Assembly (NCBI GenBank): GCA_900317625.1
Contig: ONHK01000002.1
Span: 147,129-211,128, forward strand
DNA: 64,000 nucleotides
Source: an uncultured Treponema sp.
GTDB lineage: Bacteria > Spirochaetota > Spirochaetia > Treponematales > Treponemataceae
Reading direction: 5' to 3'
The translations under genes were made by a program, and so were the position numbers. This document shows, piece by piece, positions 42,795 to 52,627 of the stretch (its first letter is position 1; every line of letters begins with the position of its first letter). The notes under the pieces are model-generated. The model saw only the letters and a list, made by a program, of their open reading frames with translations. It did no database searches and was not told the DNA's origin.

Positions 42795-44713
42795 TTTTTA
42801 TCGTCTGCAAAAATTTTATTGATTTGGTCTTTGTAAATTTCTGTAAGACGATAGCGCATGATTTCCTGCTTTGCGGAAAGTTCAACACCAACTTCAAATG
42901 GCTTTGTAATCAAGGCGAATTTATTGATTCGTTCAAACATCTTGAATCCGTTCTTGGAATTTATAAGCGAGCTGATTTCGCTTTCAAACAGTTTTTGAAT
43001 TGATTCAGAGTTGATTAAATTTTCGTAAGTGTCGTATTGAATTCCGTTTTCTGCCGCAAAATTCTTTACTTCGTCTTCTTCTACAAGAATCAATGCGCCA
43101 AGATAATGCTTGTCCTGTCCAACAACTACAGCCTGACGGATATAACGAGATTCTGAAAGTTTCAGTTCAATCGGAAGCGGCTCAACATTTTCTCCGCCCA
43201 GCAAAACGATTGTGTCCTTTTTTCGACCTTTCAAGACAATTTCATCATGAATCGAAAGATAACCCAAATCGCCTGTGTCCAGCCATCCGTCTACAGTCAT
43301 TGTTTTTTCAGTTAAATCCGGGCGCTTGTAATAGCCTTGCATTACGGTTGGACCTTTTATTTGAACTGCGCCGAACTGACCTCTTTTTAAAACAAATCCA
43401 TCGTCAGGATCTACAATTCGGCATTTTACACCGCGGATTGGGGAACCTACATTTCCAAAAACTGGAGCGGCAATTGGACGAACTGAAATAACCGGAGCTG
43501 TTTCTGTGAGTCCGTAGCCTTCAACGATTTTTACGCCGATCGCCCAGAAAAAATCATCCAGGACTGGAGGATATGCGCCACCACCAGCAATTCCAGCGCG
43601 GAAATTTGTTCCAAGCATAGCTTTTATTTTGCGGAAAACAAGAAGATTTCCCAAAAGTTTTAGCGGCCAGAGCAAGCTCCATGGAATAATAAACGCAAAC
43701 CACCATGCGACTGTGTAATATCTTGTAAGGCAAACGTTCTGATTGAACATGAGCCTGTGCATTCTGCTGTGAAGGATTGCAACTTTTGTAAAGAATTTAA
43801 ACAGAGCGTTAACGATTCCGCCGGTTTTTCGCATTTTTCTTTGGATTCCGTCGTAAACGGCTTCAAAAACGCGAGGGACAGCAGGAAGAAGCGTTGGATT
43901 CAGTTTTTTTAAGTCCGCAAGAAGAATGCTTCCGATTGGTTTTGAATAGCACAATGAACCGCCCTGGATAAGAATTACATATTCAACTTCGCGCTCAAAA
44001 ACGTGCCATACAGGAAGGACGAGCAAAGCTTTTTCCCCAGGATTTATCATGATTCGTTCTGGAAGTTCTTCCAGCTGGGCAAGGAAATTTCCGTGGCTCA
44101 GCATAACTCCTTTTGGAGTTCCAGTTGTTCCTGAAGTAAAAATAATACAAGCCAAATCAGAATTTTGACCTTTTTCAAGTTCGTTTTCAACTTCATCCTT
44201 GTGCTCAATTCTGAAAGTCTGTCCAAATTTTAAAATTTCTGCAAACGAATAAATTGTGATTCCATTATTTTTTGCTTCGGCAAGAATTTCTTCTGTCGGT
44301 TCGTCAAAAACGATGATTTCTTTTACGAATGGAATTTTTTCCTTTATTGAAAGAATTTTTTTTACTTGCGCGGAATTTTCCGTAACAATATATTTTGTTT
44401 CCGTGATTGTAAAAATCGCTTCCAAATCCAAGAGAGTCGCATCGCAGCCGCGCGGAACATCAGTTGCGCCGATTGCCATAATTCCCATATCAGCCTGAAG
44501 CCATTCTTTTCGGTTGTCAGAAATCAATCCGATTAAATCTCCGCGTTTAATTCCGATTGAAAGAAGTCCTGCGCCAAAATCAAGTGCTTTTTGATATAAT
44601 TCTCGGTAAGTTACCGGTTCAAATTCTCCGTCTTTTTTTCGTGAAAATTGAGCAACAGTTTCCGGCCATTCCATTGCGGATTTTCTTAAAAGTTTTGGTA
44701 CAGTTTGTTCCAT
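42791..44713 (-). CDS. Long-chain acyl-CoA ligase (AMP-forming)
   Basis: 640 residues from the ATG at 44713, with GGGAG 6 bases upstream; 18 upstream codons are open but not supported. AMP-binding P-loop 'IIFTSGTTGTPKGVMLSHGN' (about 190-209), 'EGYGLTETAPVISV', 'GWLDTGDLGYL' and 'LKGRKKDTIVLLGGENVEP' are the standard motifs. It would activate fatty acids as CoA thioesters, probably to build lipids from host acids. A hydrophobic insert near residues 325-365 suggests membrane association. Confidence 0.92.
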   Translation of the reverse strand: MEQTVPKLLRKSAMEWPETVAQFSRKKDGEFEPVTYRELYQKALDFGAGLLSIGIKRGDLIGLISDNRKEWLQADMGIMAIGATDVPRGCDATLLDLEAIFTITETKYIVTENSAQVKKILSIKEKIPFVKEIIVFDEPTEEILAEAKNNGITIYSFAEILKFGQTFRIEHKDEVENELEKGQNSDLACIIFTSGTTGTPKGVMLSHGNFLAQLEELPERIMINPGEKALLVLPVWHVFEREVEYVILIQGGSLCYSKPIGSILLADLKKLNPTLLPAVPRVFEAVYDGIQRKMRKTGGIVNALFKFFTKVAILHSRMHRLMFNQNVCLTRYYTVAWWFAFIIPWSLLWPLKLLGNLLVFRKIKAMLGTNFRAGIAGGGAYPPVLDDFFWAIGVKIVEGYGLTETAPVISVRPIAAPVFGNVGSPIRGVKCRIVDPDDGFVLKRGQFGAVQIKGPTVMQGYYKRPDLTEKTMTVDGWLDTGDLGYLSIHDEIVLKGRKKDTIVLLGGENVEPLPIELKLSESRYIRQAVVVGQDKHYLGALILVEEDEVKNFAAENGIQYDTYENLINSESIQKLFESEISSLINSKNGFKMFERINKFALITKPFEVGVELSAKQEIMRYRLTEIYKDQINKIFADDKN

Positions 44714-44834
44714 GTTGTCTCCCAAGTGTAATATATCGATTATAAAATCAAATTTCCTGTAACGCAAGTAATGAAAATCAATGGAAAATTTGCGTTGAAT
44801 TTTTGTCAGAATTTGCGAAAAAATCCTAATATGA

Positions 44835-44840
44835 TATAAT
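44835..44840 (+). promoter_or_regulatory. -10 element of the TPR-GGDEF gene, leaderless spacing
   Basis: TATAAT with an extended TG (44832-44833), 7 bases before the ATG at 44848. Confidence 0.6.
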
Positions 44841-44847
44841 TGAAGAA

Positions 44848-47800
44848 ATGAATTCTCAAGATTTAATAAAGTCGATTGTTGATAATTTTTATAATGATGA
44901 CAAATTAAATGTTACTTACTTGTGCTTGTCAGAAAATCTGATGAAAAAGTGCGTTTCAAAAGATTCTGATTTACTTGAAATTGATTTGTGTGATGAAAAA
45001 ACTTCTTTAGCGCCATTTTTGAACATTCTTGCAAAATCCAAAATTCCAGACGAATTATTAAAAAAATCCGCCTATGAACTTCAGTATGAAACTTTTAAGT
45101 CTTTTTTTGCGGACGGATTTGCGAAAAACAGAAATGATTCCATGATTCTGGAAGAAATTGACTACGAAAAAATAAGAATGCGTGAAACTATTATTACGCT
45201 GCTGAAAAAATGTTTTGGCGGTAAGGCTATGGTTTATAACGCTCAGCTTATGAGTGATGACGCTTTGAAAATTCTTCTGCAGCTTGAAAATTCAGATTTA
45301 AAAGGAAAATTTATTTTTTGCTTCAATAATCTTGATATGGAAAAGAAATCTGCCACGATGAAGAATTTTTTCCAGAAAATCAATAAACAGAACAATTATT
45401 ATTCAATAAATTCGCTTGAGGATTTTTCAGAAGAAGAATTCGGGTTAAAATCAGAGGCAAAGGAGATTGATTTCCAGAAAATTTACAGGGAATTAAAATC
45501 TTACAGAATTTTTCTTGATATAGAAAAAGCTTATGAAGTTGTAAAAGAAATTGACCATTCGAATATTATTTCAAGGGCAAATATTGACGAAGCCTGCTTG
45601 CTTTATATGGAAATGGGAATTATCGCGTTTTATTATGGCGACACAGATCTTGCAAGTTTTTATTTTAACAACATTATTGAATATCAGATTGATGATGAAG
45701 TTGACTGCTATGCCTTGTATTATCTGGCGCAAGTTTTTAGCCGAAAAAATATGAATTCTGTCGCGCTCAAATATATTTCAAAAGCGATTGCAAAATCAAA
45801 GAATTTTATGGAATTTCCAGTTTATGCTTTGTCTGTAATGCTGGAGTATATTATAACAGAAAAAACTGATTCTCAGTATTCTGCGGAAAAATATCTTAAC
45901 GCTTTAAAGCAGCTTGATAAATTCAGGCTTACAAATAATCGTATTTATACTTCGCTTGTGATTCCTTATGGAGTTATTTACGATGGAAATTTGCGCAAGC
46001 AGATGTTTGTTCATGTTGAAAAAGCGATGGCGGATGCTGAAAAAATCGGAAATAAATTCGGACTTTCAATTGCGTGTCATTGGATGGGAATTATGATGAC
46101 AAATGAAGGCCGAAAAGATGATGCGGTTTTCTGGTATAAAAAATGCTTTAAATTGCGCGAGGAAATGGAAGATTTTTCTTCTTTGATGAAAGTTATAAAC
46201 GGTCTTTCCTATGAATATCTGATTGATACAAAATATCTTGATTCATACAATTTGATAAATGATGTAAGTATAAATCTGCTTGAAAACAAGGATTATTCAG
46301 AAATAATTATTACTTTGTACAATCTGGCGCGAACTTCTTTTTATTCAAGGAATTTTGATGTTGCGTCGGAACTTTTTCAGACGATTTTTAATTTGCTTTC
46401 AATGTTTGATGTTTCTGACCTTTATATGAATTCTTTTTTGCCGGAATACAACGATATTTTAGCTTACCGCGCAATGCTTGATTTTTACCGTGGAGAATAT
46501 ATCTGCGCAAAGATGAATCTTCACAACGTGCAGAATAACGGAAAACCTTTTACAACAATTGAAGAATTCGTGAAATTTTTTCTGGATGCAAGTATTCGTC
46601 TGGAAGAAAACAACAAAGATGAAGCGATAAAGATTTTTGAAAAATGTATTTCTGATTTTTTTGCGATTGGAGTAACGCAGGAACACAGAATTGTCTTTAT
46701 GATTTATGAATTTGCAAATTTTCTTGAACAAAAAGGTTTCCATAAAGAGTCTGAAAGTTATATTGCGCGCGGCTTTAAAATCGCCAAAGAAAATAATCTT
46801 GAAAATTATACAAAAGGAAAAAATTCCATAACTTTAAAAGAATATCTTGACGGTGTTGAAAAACTTCCGCCTTTAAAAGTCAGTCTTGCCGCTCTGGAAG
46901 AAAAAGCTGAAAAAGAGCGACTTTTGATTCAACTCCATAAACAGCTTAGAAATTCAAAATTTTTGAACAAACTTTCTACAAATAACATAAACGATTTTAA
47001 TGATTCAAGATTTTCTGCAAATATTGTCCAGGCGGTTTTTGACTACACGATGGCGGATGCAGTTTTTCTTGCAGAAAAAAAAGAAGGTCAGTGGACAACT
47101 CTTGGAGTTTCTGTTCGTGAAAATATCAAGCAGCCTTCGGAAGATAGATGGGAAACTCTTGTTCAATGCAAAAAACTTATTGAAATGTCAAAGCTAAAGA
47201 ACGAAGACCGGCAGATAATTTTTATAAATCTTTCAAGGTTCGAATTTGTTGGTGGAATGATAATTTATCTTCAAAAGAAATTTTTGCTTAATTCAGAAGA
47301 ATTGAATATCATCACCATTGCCGCTTCAAATATTCAGGCTCAGCTTGTAATGCTTAAGCAGAACGAGCATCTTGCTATTATTTCCGCAACAGATCAGCTT
47401 TCTATGCTGAACAACCGGCGCGCGCTTCATAATCATCTTAGTTTGGAAAGCGAAATGATTCGCCGCTACGAAAAAAAGCGGAATTTGTATATGCATGATG
47501 CGATTTCGTTCATGGATTTGGATAATTTTAAATATTACAACGATACTTTTGGTCATGAAGCCGGAGATCTTCTGATTTCTTGTTTTGCAAAACTGTTGAA
47601 AGAAATTTACAGAAAAGTTGATTTTGTGGCTCGCTTTGGTGGCGATGAATTTGTTGTTGTTCTTCCGAATACAAATTGTTCAGAAGCGGCTCGTGCGGCG
47701 GAACGGCTTTACGAAGGTCTTGTAAAAAAAGAGCATTTTATTCCTGATTTGGAAAAACTTTTGGGTAAAAATATTATCATTCCAGAAGGCAAAAAGCTTG

Positions 47801-47985
47801 GATTCAGTATGGGAATCAGTTCAAATTCTGATGGCGATGATATTTCTGATTTAGATACAACTATGACAAATGCTGATAAAGCGTTATATTATTCTAAGCA
47901 GCACAAAAAAGGAAGCGTAACAATTTGGGCTGACATAAAGGATAAATTTAATGAAAGCAAAATGCTTGCCAGACCTGAAAGGTAA
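44848..47985 (+). CDS. TPR-repeat diguanylate cyclase
   Basis: 1045 residues, no membrane segment. Residues 1-210 are an unrecognised alpha/beta domain that might be a worn NTPase ('KGKFIFCFNNLDMEKK' looks like a Walker B strand without a P-loop). About 220-700 are tetratricopeptide-type helical pairs, about 715-860 a GAF-like region, and about 870-1035 the GGDEF domain with 'VARFGGDEFVVVLP' intact and the inhibitory I-site R-x-x-D ('RKVD') five residues before it. It should make c-di-GMP and respond to protein partners. It opposes the EAL enzyme at 16.6 kb in activity. The TetR gene follows after 6 bases. Confidence 0.88.
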   Translation: MNSQDLIKSIVDNFYNDDKLNVTYLCLSENLMKKCVSKDSDLLEIDLCDEKTSLAPFLNILAKSKIPDELLKKSAYELQYETFKSFFADGFAKNRNDSMILEEIDYEKIRMRETIITLLKKCFGGKAMVYNAQLMSDDALKILLQLENSDLKGKFIFCFNNLDMEKKSATMKNFFQKINKQNNYYSINSLEDFSEEEFGLKSEAKEIDFQKIYRELKSYRIFLDIEKAYEVVKEIDHSNIISRANIDEACLLYMEMGIIAFYYGDTDLASFYFNNIIEYQIDDEVDCYALYYLAQVFSRKNMNSVALKYISKAIAKSKNFMEFPVYALSVMLEYIITEKTDSQYSAEKYLNALKQLDKFRLTNNRIYTSLVIPYGVIYDGNLRKQMFVHVEKAMADAEKIGNKFGLSIACHWMGIMMTNEGRKDDAVFWYKKCFKLREEMEDFSSLMKVINGLSYEYLIDTKYLDSYNLINDVSINLLENKDYSEIIITLYNLARTSFYSRNFDVASELFQTIFNLLSMFDVSDLYMNSFLPEYNDILAYRAMLDFYRGEYICAKMNLHNVQNNGKPFTTIEEFVKFFLDASIRLEENNKDEAIKIFEKCISDFFAIGVTQEHRIVFMIYEFANFLEQKGFHKESESYIARGFKIAKENNLENYTKGKNSITLKEYLDGVEKLPPLKVSLAALEEKAEKERLLIQLHKQLRNSKFLNKLSTNNINDFNDSRFSANIVQAVFDYTMADAVFLAEKKEGQWTTLGVSVRENIKQPSEDRWETLVQCKKLIEMSKLKNEDRQIIFINLSRFEFVGGMIIYLQKKFLLNSEELNIITIAASNIQAQLVMLKQNEHLAIISATDQLSMLNNRRALHNHLSLESEMIRRYEKKRNLYMHDAISFMDLDNFKYYNDTFGHEAGDLLISCFAKLLKEIYRKVDFVARFGGDEFVVVLPNTNCSEAARAAERLYEGLVKKEHFIPDLEKLLGKNIIIPEGKKLGFSMGISSNSDGDDISDLDTTMTNADKALYYSKQHKKGSVTIWADIKDKFNESKMLARPER

Positions 47986-47991
47986 ACATAA

Positions 47992-48657
47992 ATGACCCGA
48001 AAAAATATTTCGCAGGAAAAAATTATAAACGCATTTTTATTTTGTGCTTTTGATAAAAGTGCCGGTGCAACTTCCATGGCGGATATTGCTGAATATTTGG
48101 GAATAAAAAAAGCGTCATTGTATAATCATTTTGAAAGCCGCGAAATAATGTATGAAAAAACTTTAAAATATTGTAAGCGCGCAATAAATACGTTCACTTT
48201 TTTGCCAGAAAAATATATTACGCCAGATTTATTTGAAAAAAACGATGTTTTTACAATTTTTGACAATCTGATAAAACGTTTTGTGCAGTTTTATGAAGTT
48301 GAGCCATTTTTTCAGATTTTTACGTTTGTTCACACAGAAAAATATTTTAATAAATCTGCGGCAGAAATTGTTGATGAGGAGCATTTTTCGCTGGAACTTG
48401 GTGTAAGCCAGATTTTGCTTCGTTATTGCGTTGAAAAAAAACTTGATTTAACGCCGGCGGAAATTGATTCTGCGGTAAAATGGTACAGTTCGTGTCTTAT
48501 GCAGCAAATTGATTTGTACATTATGCATAAAAAAGAAATTGTCCGGCAAAATCCTGAATGTGGTGCTGGAAGCCTTTTTGCTTTGCCAACGGACGAAGAT
48601 GCGTTGAACAAGATTTTCAATCTTTCAGAGAACTATTTAAAGCGTTTATTTGTGTAA
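47992..48657 (+). CDS. TetR/AcrR family transcriptional regulator
   Basis: 221 residues. HTH at about 10-55: 'FCAFDKSAGATSMADIAEYL' then 'GIKKASLYNHFESREIMYEK', the TetR recognition-helix pattern. The ~165-residue C-terminal part is helical and of unknown ligand. It begins 6 bases after the diguanylate cyclase stop and may be cotranscribed with it. Confidence 0.87.
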   Translation: MTRKNISQEKIINAFLFCAFDKSAGATSMADIAEYLGIKKASLYNHFESREIMYEKTLKYCKRAINTFTFLPEKYITPDLFEKNDVFTIFDNLIKRFVQFYEVEPFFQIFTFVHTEKYFNKSAAEIVDEEHFSLELGVSQILLRYCVEKKLDLTPAEIDSAVKWYSSCLMQQIDLYIMHKKEIVRQNPECGAGSLFALPTDEDALNKIFNLSENYLKRLFV

Positions 48658-48721
48658 GACACTTTTTTGTTTTATTGTAAAGAACGTTTTTTTTGATTAG
48701 AATATAAAAAAGGAATAAAAA

Positions 48722-50083
48722 ATGATTTTTTCACCAACAGAAATACAAGAAACAGTTAGTATGTTTATGAAGCAAAAACTCGACATTCGTTGTGTAACGA
48801 TGGGTATAAATTTGCTTGATTGCGCGGATTCAGACGCAAAAAAATCTTGTGCAAAAATTTACGATAAAATAATGAAAAAAGCCGGAAATCTTGTAAAAGT
48901 CGGTCAGGACATTGAAAAAGAATTCGGCGTGCCGATTATAAACAAACGTATTTCTGTAACGCCAATTGCTTTGGTTGCCGGTGCGAGCGACGCAAAATCT
49001 TATGTTGAATATTGCAAAACTTTGGATAAATGCGCAAAAGAGCTTGGAGTAAATTTTATAGGCGGATTTTCTGCGCTTGTCCAAAAAGGAATTACTCCTG
49101 CTGACCGGATTTTAATTGATTCAATTCCAGAGGCTTTGGCTCAAACTGATTTTGTCTGCTCGTCTGTAAATGTTGGAACTACAAAAAACGGAATCAATAT
49201 GGATGCCGTAAAACTGATGGGTGAAACAATTGTAAAAACTGCGGAAATTTCAAAGACTCTTCCTATTAATGGTTGTGCAAAACTCGTTGTTTTCTGCAAT
49301 GCGCCGGAAGACAATCCGTTTATGGCAGGAGCTTTTCATGGTCCAGGAGAAGGCGATTGCGTAATAAATGTTGGTGTTTCTGGACCTGGCGTTATTTTGG
49401 CTGCTGCACGCGAATATAAAGGAAAACCGATAAACGAGCTTGCTGACGGAATAAAAAAGATGGCTTTCAAAATTACAAGAATGGGGCAGCTTGTTGGTTC
49501 AGAAGCGGCAAAACGTCTTGGCGTTCAATTTGGAATTTTGGATCTTTCTTTGGCTCCAACTCCAGCGGTTGGTGATTCTGTTGCACGAATTCTTGAAGAA
49601 ATCGGTCTGGAAGGCGCGGGCGCTCCAGGCACAACTGCAGCTCTTGCAATGCTCACTGATATGGTTAAAAAGGGCGGTGTAATGGCTTCCACAAATGTTG
49701 GTGGTCTTTCCGGGGCGTTTATTCCTGTTTCAGAAGATGAAGGAATGATTAATGCAGTTGAAAAAGGTTCAATCTGCCTTGAAAAACTGGAAGCAATGAC
49801 AACAGTTTGTTCCGTTGGTCTTGATATGATTGCAATTCCGGGCGATACTCCGGCAACAACAATTTCTGGAATTTTGGCTGATGAATTTGCAATCGGAATG
49901 GTGAACAATAAAACTACTGCTTGCCGACTTATTCCTGCCCCTGGCAAAAAAGCTGGCGAATGGGTTGAATTCGGCGGACTTTTGGGTGGCTGCCCGGTAA
50001 TGCCTGTAAGCAAATTTGGCTGTGCTGACTTTATTAACCGTGGTGGAAGAATTCCTGCCCCAATCCATAGTTTTAGAAACTAA
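48722..50083 (+). CDS. UPF0210 (DUF711, PFL) family protein
   Basis: 453 residues, the full family length. '[19 protein letters not shown]', '[17 protein letters not shown]', '[19 protein letters not shown]' and '[21 protein letters not shown]' are family hallmarks. It resembles a glycyl-radical-like ten-stranded barrel but lacks a radical Gly domain; no reaction is established. The ACT-domain protein that usually precedes it is absent here. AAGGA ribosome site. Confidence 0.9.
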   Translation: MIFSPTEIQETVSMFMKQKLDIRCVTMGINLLDCADSDAKKSCAKIYDKIMKKAGNLVKVGQDIEKEFGVPIINKRISVTPIALVAGASDAKSYVEYCKTLDKCAKELGVNFIGGFSALVQKGITPADRILIDSIPEALAQTDFVCSSVNVGTTKNGINMDAVKLMGETIVKTAEISKTLPINGCAKLVVFCNAPEDNPFMAGAFHGPGEGDCVINVGVSGPGVILAAAREYKGKPINELADGIKKMAFKITRMGQLVGSEAAKRLGVQFGILDLSLAPTPAVGDSVARILEEIGLEGAGAPGTTAALAMLTDMVKKGGVMASTNVGGLSGAFIPVSEDEGMINAVEKGSICLEKLEAMTTVCSVGLDMIAIPGDTPATTISGILADEFAIGMVNNKTTACRLIPAPGKKAGEWVEFGGLLGGCPVMPVSKFGCADFINRGGRIPAPIHSFRN

Positions 50084-50106
50084 TTTTGCAAGGCTGAATT
50101 GCCAGA

Positions 50107-51024
50107 ATGTTTTTTGTTCCGATAAGTGAGCTCCGGGGAAGAAATAAATTTGCATTGATGCGATTTTTGTGCAAATACGAATTTTTGGGTGTTCAATTTT
50201 CGGCGATTTTAAAAAAGAACATTTCTGGCTCTTATGCGGTTTACATAAATGAACTTTGTCCTCAGGATTTATATGGGATTTTTTGCATAAAAAAAACGGT
50301 TTTTCATATTTTTCCGTTTGTGAAATCCGGGTTAGAAACTGCTTTGCAACAAGATTTTATTGATTCGTTTGTAGATTTTTATGAATCTGAGAAATTTAAA
50401 AATCCTGTCTGCATAAATGGAACTAAAAATGGCACAGATTTGCTTTTGAAATGCTTTGAAAAAATAAATTTTCATCCTGCTCAAGTGAATGAATACAATC
50501 TTTTAAAGCTTGAAGGCAAAGAATTTCTTTTAAATCTGAAAAAACAGTCAGAGCAATCAGCAAAAAATGAAAAATTTCAAATAATTCACTGCAAAAAAGA
50601 TATGCAGAATGATGAAAAGTTAAAGCTTTTTGAATTGCAAAAATCTTATGAACAGGAAGAAGTTGTTCCAGAATGTTTTGATTTTGACGAAGATTTTTGC
50701 CGCCTGCGTTTTTTTAATTTGCTAAGGACTCAGTTTGTTCTTGCTTTAAAAAATGAAGAAAATATGTTTGTGGCAAAATGTGGAACGAATGCGATGGGTT
50801 TTAAATATGTTCAGCTTGGTGGAATTTTTACCCAAAATAAATTTCGGGGCAGGCATTACGCAAAATATCTTCTGCAGGTACTTTTATTCAGACTTTTAAA
50901 AATAAGAAAATCAGTTGTGCTTTTTGTAAAAAAACAAAATATTCCAGCGAATAAACTTTATAATTCTTTAAGTTTCAAGAAAATATCAGATTATTCAATT
51001 GCATATTTCAAGCAGAACCTTTAA
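50107..51024 (+). CDS. GNAT family N-acetyltransferase, two-part
   Basis: 305 residues. The C-terminal ~120 residues carry the GNAT core: 'KYVQLGGIFTQNKFRGRHYA' (motif A with R-G-R-x-Y-A) and 'VKKQNIPANKLYNSLSFKKI' (motif B). The N-terminal ~170 residues are unrecognised and may be a worn second GNAT domain or a substrate-recognition part. Substrate unknown. It follows the UPF0210 gene after 23 bases. Confidence 0.75.
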   Translation: MFFVPISELRGRNKFALMRFLCKYEFLGVQFSAILKKNISGSYAVYINELCPQDLYGIFCIKKTVFHIFPFVKSGLETALQQDFIDSFVDFYESEKFKNPVCINGTKNGTDLLLKCFEKINFHPAQVNEYNLLKLEGKEFLLNLKKQSEQSAKNEKFQIIHCKKDMQNDEKLKLFELQKSYEQEEVVPECFDFDEDFCRLRFFNLLRTQFVLALKNEENMFVAKCGTNAMGFKYVQLGGIFTQNKFRGRHYAKYLLQVLLFRLLKIRKSVVLFVKKQNIPANKLYNSLSFKKISDYSIAYFKQNL

Positions 51025-51058
51025 AGTTTTATCATCTAAAAAATATTAAGAGGAAATT

Positions 51059-52615
51059 ATGACTCCACAAGTAATTGCAAAAATTATTGCATTCATTTTG
51101 TATTTAGGATTTATGATTTATATAGGTCTGAAAAGTGCAAGCAAAAACAATGATTCCGCTGATTTTTTTCTGGGCGGACGAAAAATCGGGCCGTGGGTAA
51201 CAGCTCTTTCTGCGGAAGCGTCGGATTCTTCTGCCTGGCTTTTAATGGGTTTGCCTGGTCTTTGTTATCTTGGTGGTATTAAGGAAACTTTTTGGACTGC
51301 GCTAGGACTTTGTGTCGGAACTTATCTTGCGTGGTTATTTGTTGCGAAGCCGTTAAGAAAATGTTCTGTTGCGTTCGGGGATTCAATCACTGTTCCAGAA
51401 TTTCTTTCAAACAGATTCAAGGATAAGACTCATATTCTTTCTGTAATTTCGAGCCTTTTTATTGTTCTTTTCTTTACAATTTATACTGCTTCCGGATTTG
51501 TTGCCTGTGCAAAATTGTTGAATTCTGTTTTTGGTCTTCCGTATCATGCGGGCTTGGCTATTGGTCTGGTTGTAATTCTTTGTTACACAATTACCGGCGG
51601 ATACACTGCTGTTTGTACAACTGATTTTGTTCAGGGAACTTTGATTTTTGTGGCTTTTGTTGTTTCTGCGACAATCGCAGTTATTTCTGTTGGCGGACCT
51701 TTTAAGGCTGTTGAGGCAGTCCGTGCTTTTGATGCTCAGGCAGTTGCCGGAAATTTTGGCGAGGCAATGAAAAATGCTTTTGGCGCGAACAGTCACTACA
51801 GTGTGATGAATATTATTTCTGCGATGGCTTGGGGACTTGGATATTTTGGAATGCCACATATAATCGTTCGTTTTATGGGAATTGATTCAGTTTCTTCCAT
51901 TAAGACTGCACGTAGAATTGGAATTTCCTGGATGATAGTTTCTTACATTGGAACATTTATTATTGGAACAATCGGAACTGCATATCTTTTGAGGCACGGA
52001 ATTCTTTTGAACGGCGGCGAGCAGATTGCAAATTTTGTTACAGGCGATTCGGAAACTGTATTTTCTGTAACAATGCAGCAGATGTATCCGGCATTTATTG
52101 CAGGACTTTTCCTTTGCGCGATTCTTGCGGCTTCAATGTCTACGGCAGACAGCCAATTGCTTGCGGCATCTTCTGCAGTTAGCCGTGATATTTATAAGGG
52201 AATCATCAAAAAGAATGCACAGGAAAAAGAAGTTTTGAACATCGGTCGTTTTGTTGTGTTCTTGATTGCGTTAATTGCATTGCTTCTTTCTTTGAATCCA
52301 AATTCGTCGATTTTTGGTCTTGTTTCTTACGCTTGGGCTGGATTTGGTGCAACTTTTGGTCCGCTTGTTCTTTTGGCTTTGTACTGGAAAGGTACAACTG
52401 CAAAAGGTGCAATTACAGGAATGATTCTTGGCGGAATTACAGTTGTTGTTTGGCATCAGATTCCAGGTTCAGTTTCGCCAATTTTTGGTTTGTACGAAAT
52501 TCTTCCAGGATTTATAGTTTGTCTTGTTTCTGCGGTGATTGTTTCCTTGCTTGATAAAAATAAAGACCCGGAAATGCTTGCAGAATTTGAAAATTATAAA
52601 AAAATGGCAGATTAA
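51059..52615 (+). CDS. putP: Sodium/proline symporter
   Basis: 518 residues of the SSS family. About 13 helices; 'DFFLGGRKIGPWVTALSAEA', 'SDSSAWLLMGLPG' and 'CYTITGGYTAVCTTDF' are PutP signatures, and 'GYFGMPHIIVRFMG' and 'ASMSTADSQLLAASSA' carry Na+-site Ser/Thr residues. It imports proline with Na+. Start supported by GAGGAAA. DUF763 follows after 12 bases. Confidence 0.93.
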   Translation: MTPQVIAKIIAFILYLGFMIYIGLKSASKNNDSADFFLGGRKIGPWVTALSAEASDSSAWLLMGLPGLCYLGGIKETFWTALGLCVGTYLAWLFVAKPLRKCSVAFGDSITVPEFLSNRFKDKTHILSVISSLFIVLFFTIYTASGFVACAKLLNSVFGLPYHAGLAIGLVVILCYTITGGYTAVCTTDFVQGTLIFVAFVVSATIAVISVGGPFKAVEAVRAFDAQAVAGNFGEAMKNAFGANSHYSVMNIISAMAWGLGYFGMPHIIVRFMGIDSVSSIKTARRIGISWMIVSYIGTFIIGTIGTAYLLRHGILLNGGEQIANFVTGDSETVFSVTMQQMYPAFIAGLFLCAILAASMSTADSQLLAASSAVSRDIYKGIIKKNAQEKEVLNIGRFVVFLIALIALLLSLNPNSSIFGLVSYAWAGFGATFGPLVLLALYWKGTTAKGAITGMILGGITVVVWHQIPGSVSPIFGLYEILPGFIVCLVSAVIVSLLDKNKDPEMLAEFENYKKMAD

Positions 52616-52627
52616 TTTATTCAGTCT

